DNA of 64,000 nucleotides, from NCBI GenBank assembly GCA_030435675.1, contig CM059625.1, positions 5,208,001 to 5,272,000 on the forward strand. The letters run 5' to 3'. Origin of the DNA: Steinernema hermaphroditum. Taxonomy: Eukaryota > Nematoda > Chromadorea > Rhabditida > Steinernematidae. The notes beneath the pieces are model-generated. The model made no database searches and was not told where the DNA came from. It was given only the letters and a program-made list of their open reading frames with translations. Positions 58,901 through 64,000 of the stretch are shown piece by piece (the first letter of the stretch is position 1; each line of letters starts with the position of its first letter). A program made the position numbers and the translations under genes.

Positions 58901-59824
58901 GGCTCTATTAGCAAATAGCGGCCAAAAGTATTTTATCACAATTTTATCACAAACAGAACATGAAATGTTCAATAGTCATCCTCTTCGGGTTCTTCTTCGG
59001 GCTCCTCTTCGGGCTCATCCGAGCTTTCTTCGGAGCTCTCTTCGGAGCTTTGCCTGGCTTTCTTTCTCGCCCGCCTTCCAGAAGCGGAAGGCGGGGACCA
59101 CCACCGGGATGGACAGATTTTGGTTGAGGTGGTTGTTACCACCCGTGATGCGCCCACCGTGGATGTCGCCATGGCGCATGCCTCCGTGGCGGGTCCCTCC
59201 ATGGCGCATTCCACCATGACGAGTGCCCCCGTGGCGGTACGAACCGCCACTGATCTTTGTGGCGACATCAGTGGCGACACCCTACCACACGCCTTGAAAA
59301 CGTTCACAACGAACATGGCTGGGCTATTTCGACACTGGTTGAGTTTTATAATAAATTCAGGTGGGTTTGCCGTGACTGGGCAATGCGCCAGTCGTACGAT
59401 CACCAACTATGGGGGAGGGAGTTGTCGTCGAAATCGACGAGTCTTATTTCTATAAGCCTAAGCACGATAGAGGCCGGAAACTTGGAAAAGAGTCGGGCTG
59501 GGTGTTCGGTTTGTCAGACCGAGACACTGGCGAGGTTCGCATTTTTGAGGTTCGCGATAGAACAGCGGACACGCTTCTGCCAATAATTCGAGATAACTGT
59601 GCGCGTGGAACCATCGTCACATCGGACGGTTCGGCTGCCTATGGAAAAATAGAGGAGCTGGAGATGGAATACACCCGCCGATGGGGTAACCATCGGATAA
59701 ACTTTGTAAATCCAAAGGATAGGACAGTCCACACACTGGCGATAGAAGCCAGTTGGGGTGCTAGAAAATCAGACGTGCGTCACCTGTGATAAAATACTTT
59801 TGGCCGCTATTCGCTAATAGAGCC
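58901..59824 (+). mobile_element. Merlin-family DNA transposon, decayed
   Basis: 924 bp with inverted ends (GGCTCTATTAGC..AATAGCGG, about 40 bp, one or two mismatches) and a perfect 8-bp target duplication aacttggt at 58893-58900 and 59825-59832, the length typical of Merlin. The right half codes an IS1016/ISXO2-like DDE transposase. The left half holds two minisatellite-like blocks (58980-59050, ttcgggctcctc type; 59140-59240, ccatggcgc type) where the transposase N terminus should be. Confidence 0.9.
59250..59789 (+). pseudogene. Merlin transposase fragment, frameshifted
   Basis: Part 1 (59280-59405) reads STLVEFYNKFRWVCRDWAMR, the family block before the catalytic core. A frameshift in a G-rich run (59409-59420) follows. 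Part 2 (59409-59789) reads VVEIDESYF (first Asp), KSGWVFGLSDRDTGE, IVTSDGSAAY (second Asp), HRINFVNPKDRTVHT and IEASWG (third acidic residue in IExxW). The N terminus is missing, so the protein is not functional as read. Confidence 0.85.
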
Positions 59825-59885
59825 AACTTGGTCACTTTGCATTCCGATGCGCTTGTCCGTTTCTGTTTCCGTATATCAGATTTTA

Positions 59886-60437
59886 TCAGACTGTTTCAGC
59901 CAAATTCGTCGTTTTTCCTTCGCCATGCTTCGCTAAGCGATCCGCCATCAAATTGCCAAAGACTCCGTTGTGCGCTCGAACATGTTGAAAGAATATGGGG
60001 AGGTGACAACGTAAACGATCAATATCTTGTATTAAGTAGCGATTGCTGACTGGCATCTTGTTCTTGTTGAGCCATCCATTTTCTTTCCATGTGTGGATCC
60101 AGCAGTTGAACGAGTTGATGATGTACATAGAATCCGTTCGAATGATCATTTTGCCGAAACCGTCACGAAGGGCTTGTCGCATTGCGCTCCTAACCGCAAG
60201 CAGTTCGGCTCTCTGGTTGGTGGGCCACGAGCCATAGACAGGTCTCGAAATGGTGTTGGGATGGCCACTTCCCCAAAAGACACCATAACCTGCAGTCAGG
60301 TGATCCTGGCCATTGTTGAGGCACACTCCGCTCGTATAGACGACCGCTGCGTCGCGAAAGTATTCGGGAATGGCTGGACGGCAGAAGCGTTCGTCCGGGT
60401 CATGAAGGTAGCTTGATAGGCTGAATCTTTCGGACAT
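59886..60437 (-). CDS. RNase H1-like protein, first catalytic Asp replaced by Ser (copy 2)
   Basis: Near-identical duplicate of the copy at 55254-55784: same start context and the same motifs (NQRAELLAV, IIRTDSMY, HVRAHNG, GNLMADRLAKHG). The first-strand motif reads YTSGV, so residue 36 is Ser where active enzymes have Asp. The duplication ends at 59923, just after KHG; the last residues (GEGKTTNLAETV) come from unrelated flanking DNA, so the C terminus is new. 183 residues as read. May be a recent pseudogene or an expressed inactive paralogue; the open frame is intact. Confidence 0.8.
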   Translation of the reverse strand: MSERFSLSSYLHDPDERFCRPAIPEYFRDAAVVYTSGVCLNNGQDHLTAGYGVFWGSGHPNTISRPVYGSWPTNQRAELLAVRSAMRQALRDGFGKMIIRTDSMYIINSFNCWIHTWKENGWLNKNKMPVSNRYLIQDIDRLRCHLPIFFQHVRAHNGVFGNLMADRLAKHGEGKTTNLAETV

Positions 60438-60569
60438 GTCTGAAATATGGGCAGCCTAGGAAACGTGAAGAGTTTTAAGGGAGAACGCCGTCCAACTATC
60501 AGAACACTCATGACATCGGTACGTGCGACAACTCCATGACAACCGCTTAAACATCGCCGGTTTTAAATC
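59923..60569. repeat. 647-bp segmental duplication, right copy
   Basis: Gap-free partner of 55270-55916. Its left edge is 98 bp from the right end of the Merlin element. Confidence 0.93.
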
Positions 60570-60921
60570 ATGTCGTGGTGGATTCTTCCGTACTCACTCC
60601 CAAGAGCGGTTCAGCAATGAGGCACACGGCAAAGGAGAGATGAAAATGTGTCCATGGCTTGATTGATCACGATCAAATGAACTTTATCGAATTGGAAAAT
60701 CAGCTGCTACACACTTATTTTCTAAAGCAATTACTCATTTAGTTCCTACCAACTAAAGGAGAAATGATCGACATACAAACAGAAATAGCTACATAGAATT
60801 AAACACACTAGTTGTGGAATTTTGCATCAAAATTACGATAAATTCCAATAAAAGATTAGGAGAAAAAGCCTTCTCAAAGGAACAATCGTAAAGTGATACA
60901 TACCAAGCAGAGAGGTCATGC

Positions 60922-61428
60922 TCAATCGCGATTAGCTCCTTGCTTAGCGAGCTTGTCGGCCATCATATTGCCATGGTATCCACGATGAGCAAAGATATGC
61001 TTGAACTCTACATGAATTTCACGCCGCATTCGATCAATCTCAATGATGATATCACGGTTGGCGACAGGCTGTCCTTGCAAGGTGGTCCAGTTATACGCTT
61101 TCCACTCGTTGATCCATACATCGCAGCAGTTGATGGCGTACCTCGAATCTGTGTAGATGACCATCGCCTTCAAACCACTCTTGATTCCTTGAGAGATAGC
61201 TGTGGCGACTGCAGCGAGTTCAGCCCGATTGCTAGTGGCCGGTCCATTGCGAAGACGCTCAGAAACGTTGTTCGGATGATTGTCGCCCCAGAAGACACCA
61301 TAGCCAGCTCTACTGTAGTGCCGTCCGTTGAAAAAAGAAGAACCATCGGTATAAGCAGTTGGAACGCCATTGGGCGGCGGAGGATCCGGGTAGGCGAAGG
61401 TCACAGCGCAAACGTAGACAGAAGTCAT
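60922..61428 (-). CDS. RNase H1-like protein, all catalytic residues present
   Basis: Single exon, 168 residues; ATG 61428 two bases after ttttcag. Motifs: AYTDGSSFFNG (Asp28), SNRAELAAVATAI (Glu70), VIYTDSRYAINC (Asp94), FKHIFAHRGYHGNMMADKLAKQG (His and last Asp). Cleaves the RNA strand of RNA/DNA hybrids if active. The short N part (MTSVYVCAVTFAYPDPPPPN) is no clear targeting signal and there is no hybrid-binding domain. Same strand and orientation as the other three members. Confidence 0.88.
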   Translation of the reverse strand: MTSVYVCAVTFAYPDPPPPNGVPTAYTDGSSFFNGRHYSRAGYGVFWGDNHPNNVSERLRNGPATSNRAELAAVATAISQGIKSGLKAMVIYTDSRYAINCCDVWINEWKAYNWTTLQGQPVANRDIIIEIDRMRREIHVEFKHIFAHRGYHGNMMADKLAKQGANRD

Positions 61429-62102
61429 ATCTGAAAATAGTGACAACGAGTAAACGCGTAGAACTTCAAAAAAAAAACGAATAAACGTGCAGCCACGAGC
61501 AGGCGCAGTACATTGGCAAGCGCCGAGCCAAAGTGCAGCGGCTGGAGGGGCACGGCGCTTCTTGCGTTGCGAACGGTTGCGATCTGCTATGTCGCTCTGC
61601 GGCTACAGTCTACGGGCCCAGACGAAAGAGTTCACGCAATTCGAAGAGAGCGCTAAGAGGGCTACGAACAGACGCTGAATCTGAAACGCGTCCACAAGGA
61701 ATGAAGGCGGGGCTCAGATCGAGAAGGCAAGCAATGCCATGCCCGTTACGAATGTTACGTTAAATAGTAAGTTTCAAAATCCCGAGCATTCATGAAGCAC
61801 ATACGAAAGAGAAGCTTTGCATTCAGCCGACGAAGTTCAGACTTCAGGAATTCAGATTCTTTTCATAATGCGACCAATATAACTCTCACGGTACACTTTT
61901 CAAACATAAACTTCGCTGTACTGATGTAGGCCGAACTCCACGAAGTAGGTAGTTTATTGAAGTGATTGGGCAGATGTAAATTTACACAGAGAAACAGAGA
62001 ATATATGCACGTATAGAAACTTAGAGAAGAATGGTTAGATTTAATGTACAGAATAAATTAAATGAAATGTCCACAACGAAATGTTGTTGGCAAGGATGGC
62101 TA
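61429..62102. other. spacer between RNase H genes
   Basis: No gene recognised; promoter side of the 60922-61428 gene and 3' flank of the next one. Confidence 0.5.
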
Positions 62103-62588
62103 TTAACATCCGTTGGCGCCTTTATTCGCCAATCGGTCGGCTTCTTCATTTCCATGATCACCGCTGTGAGCACAAACATGTTCGAACCACACCCAGATGT
62201 CGTCCAGCAAGTTATCGATATCCCTGATCAAACTCTGATTGCTGACAGGGTTTCCGTTGTCGTTAATCCAGTCGTTGTGGCGCCAATTCCGAATCCAGAA
62301 GACGAGACTATTGACGACATACGTCGAATCAGTGCGAATGATCATCCTTGGGTAGCCGTAATCAATGGCTTGTTGGATAGCGTTGTGAACAGCCATCAGT
62401 TCAGCTCGTTGATTTGTAGCTCGACCATGCAGGCGTTCGGAAACATCGTCAAGACCAAAGTAGTTGTCGTCCCAGTAGACGCCGTAGCCAGCTCGGGCGT
62501 TGCGTCTTCCGTTTCGGAAGCACGCACTATCGGTGTAGGCAACCGGAGCGCCTTCATAGGAGGCGGGTGCAGAACGGAACTTAGACAT
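62103..62588 (-). CDS. RNase H1-like protein, all catalytic residues present
   Basis: Single exon, 161 residues; ATG 62588 two bases after gtttcag. Motifs: VAYTDSACFRNG (Asp20; Ser-Ala instead of Gly-Ser after it), NQRAELMAVHNAI (Glu63), IIRTDSTYVVNS (Asp87), EHVCAHSGDHGNEEADRLANKG (His141, Asp151). DEDD set complete, so activity is expected. Most like a stand-alone type 1 RNase H; no targeting signal or hybrid-binding domain. It is the first gene of the four in the direction of transcription. Confidence 0.88.
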   Translation of the reverse strand: MSKFRSAPASYEGAPVAYTDSACFRNGRRNARAGYGVYWDDNYFGLDDVSERLHGRATNQRAELMAVHNAIQQAIDYGYPRMIIRTDSTYVVNSLVFWIRNWRHNDWINDNGNPVSNQSLIRDIDNLLDDIWVWFEHVCAHSGDHGNEEADRLANKGANGC

Positions 62589-64000
62589 TTCTGAAACACT
62601 TCGAATCAGTGCTAATCGTCATCCTGTGTATGTACACGAATGACAGTAGAGGGGCGCGGATGGAGTGGGAACAGAATGTTCGCAGTTCTAGACCGTGCGA
62701 TGCGATGCGGATTCACCATCTTTTGACGACATGAATAGAATCAACGCAGAAAAACCGTGCCTAACGGTTCACAGATCACGAAAGTTTGAATGATAGGGCA
62801 TATTTGAGTATGCAAAAGCAAATACCTAAGGCGGTACCGCCGTACAATGATAAATAAAAACGGTGCTGGTTTTGATACCGCTGAGTATAAAGGCTTCTGA
62901 CCATCACGGTTATTGCGGCATTCGCACGACTCTCTACGAGCGAAGAATGAATAGAAAGCGAAAGACTTGCGAAAGACTAGCACTCGTAAGCGTTGCAAAC
63001 GCAGATGGAAATACAAATTACTGGTATGTAGACACTGATCGGCAGTGAACAGCTTAAATGATGACATCTTCGTCGCATAAAAGGAAACACATATTCGAAG
63101 CGTGTGTATTACCATATCTTCACGGTTTTGGGATATCGGCCAAATGCCCTCATCTCGCATATTCTTCCATTCCAACACACCACAACCGCGAGAGAAAGAC
63201 AAAGAATCCGACAACATTGCGCCCGGACAAAAGGACATGTGCTTTTATCTGTTAGGCATCTCATCAGGTCGATTCCTTTTGTATAAACATCGCGCCACAG
63301 TATGTCGCCCTATCTGATCATCGCCAAAGCGTCTCGTTGTGATTATGAAACAGAAATGTTTCGATGAAGCAGGAAAAAAATAAATTGTAAGGAGCGGATT
63401 TTAAAATAAAAAACAGACCTGGAGTTGGGATAGGGCTCTGAATTGGGAAGGATCAAGTCATCTTCATCTCCGCTAATTGTCTGCACTCCGGACCAGAGAT
63501 TTTTAGAGCCAAACCAAAGTTCCCTATGCTTTTTTTCATGTAGACACGAAGGGTACATTCTGTTTTCTGTCCTGTTTTTAGGTCATCCTATAGATCAACT
63601 GCTGCGAAATCATGCTTCGAAAATCTAATGTAATAAACGAGTTTATCAACAACATCAGTACTGCAAAGGTTTTCAGAACCTAAAGAAATCCTATCTTTAG
63701 AGCCTATCTCAGACCTTTTCAACCCAGAGGTGGGCAAGGGGTGTGGTCGATTGTGGTCCCGCAACGAAATCCCTGAATTCACAATGTAACGCGACGGTCG
63801 CGTGGGAGCGGAGTTAAAGAGCGCTCATGGTTTTTTTTTGTAGGTCATCCCTTCCTCTACCAGATGGTATGCGAAAATAGCCTAAGCACATTGCTCATTC
63901 TGGCCTAATTAACCAACAGGCGGCGAGATCGTTCGGCACGTCTTTCGCCGCTATAAAATCACATCTCTCACAGTACAAATAAGCGTTTGCACTGCGAACC
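62589..64000. other. right end of window, no supported gene
   Basis: A 165-codon minus-strand frame at 62741-63238 shows no motif and fits chance. A TATA-like ctataaaatc at 63951 may belong to a gene beyond the window. Confidence 0.45.

Noticed and set aside
58969..59406. Minus-strand frame of 145 codons with acidic and RHGG repeats
   Set aside because: Falls inside the Merlin element opposite the transposase; repeats come from minisatellite DNA.
62741..63238. Minus-strand frame of 165 codons
   Set aside because: No family motif, mixed composition, same chance argument.
1..64000. CRISPR arrays, operons with ribosome sites, bacterial insertion sequences
   Set aside because: Spliceosomal introns and animal gene families throughout; no such prokaryotic features present.

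Overview
The window reads as nuclear DNA of a nematode. Many introns are 40-60 nt with GT..AG ends. Several start codons sit a few bases after a T-rich 'tttcag', as expected where a leader exon or a 5' UTR exon is joined. The best protein matches are to worm and animal genes: snx-14, apd-3, cdl-1, lsm-4 (with the worm-type MVLPLSL start), alh-7 and DPP3. Lineage-specific single-exon F-box-like genes suggest a species distant from Caenorhabditis. A clade IV worm such as Steinernema is a guess only.

Layout. 0-10.4 kb: two convergent genes of the endosomal/lysosomal system, a sorting nexin 14 orthologue (+) and the delta subunit of the AP-3 adaptor (-). 10.4-16.2 kb: long stretch with no supported gene. 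16.2-19.0 kb: a FMRFamide-receptor-like GPCR (+). 19.2-21.6 kb: a three-level nest of mobile DNA (Tc1-like element at the 5' edge of a short retroelement, inside an older copy of the same family). 22.4-24.1 kb: aldo-keto reductase (-). 24.1-29.3 kb: gene-poor, with one more retroelement and a LINE remnant. 29.4-31.2 kb: METTL24-like methyltransferase-domain gene (+) with a tRNA-like SINE in intron 1. 32.0-33.0 kb: two more retroelement copies. 34.4-35.5 kb: four-pass membrane protein (+, 5' end unresolved). 36.3-38.0 kb: tandem pair of small cysteine-rich, probably GPI-anchored Ly-6-like proteins (-). 38.7-39.0 kb: a tiny secreted acidic peptide (-). 41.1-44.3 kb: MARVEL protein (+) convergent with DPP3 (-). 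46.0-49.7 kb: histone stem-loop binding protein cdl-1 (+) convergent with succinate-semialdehyde dehydrogenase alh-7 (-). 50.8-52.0 kb: lsm-4 (+). 53.0-58.8 kb: two single-exon orphan genes. 55.3-62.6 kb: four RNase H1-like genes on the minus strand, two of them lying in a 647-bp duplication and both lacking the first catalytic aspartate, with a Merlin transposon between them.

The genes do not form one pathway. They are ordinary eukaryotic neighbours, housekeeping (AP-3, LSM4, SLBP, SSADH, DPP3) mixed with receptor and surface-protein genes. The most unusual content is the RNase H cluster with changed active sites and the retroelement family whose copies carry clear target-site duplications. 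Exon borders were set by hand from splice signals, reading phase and family alignment recalled from knowledge. No search or prediction program was run.
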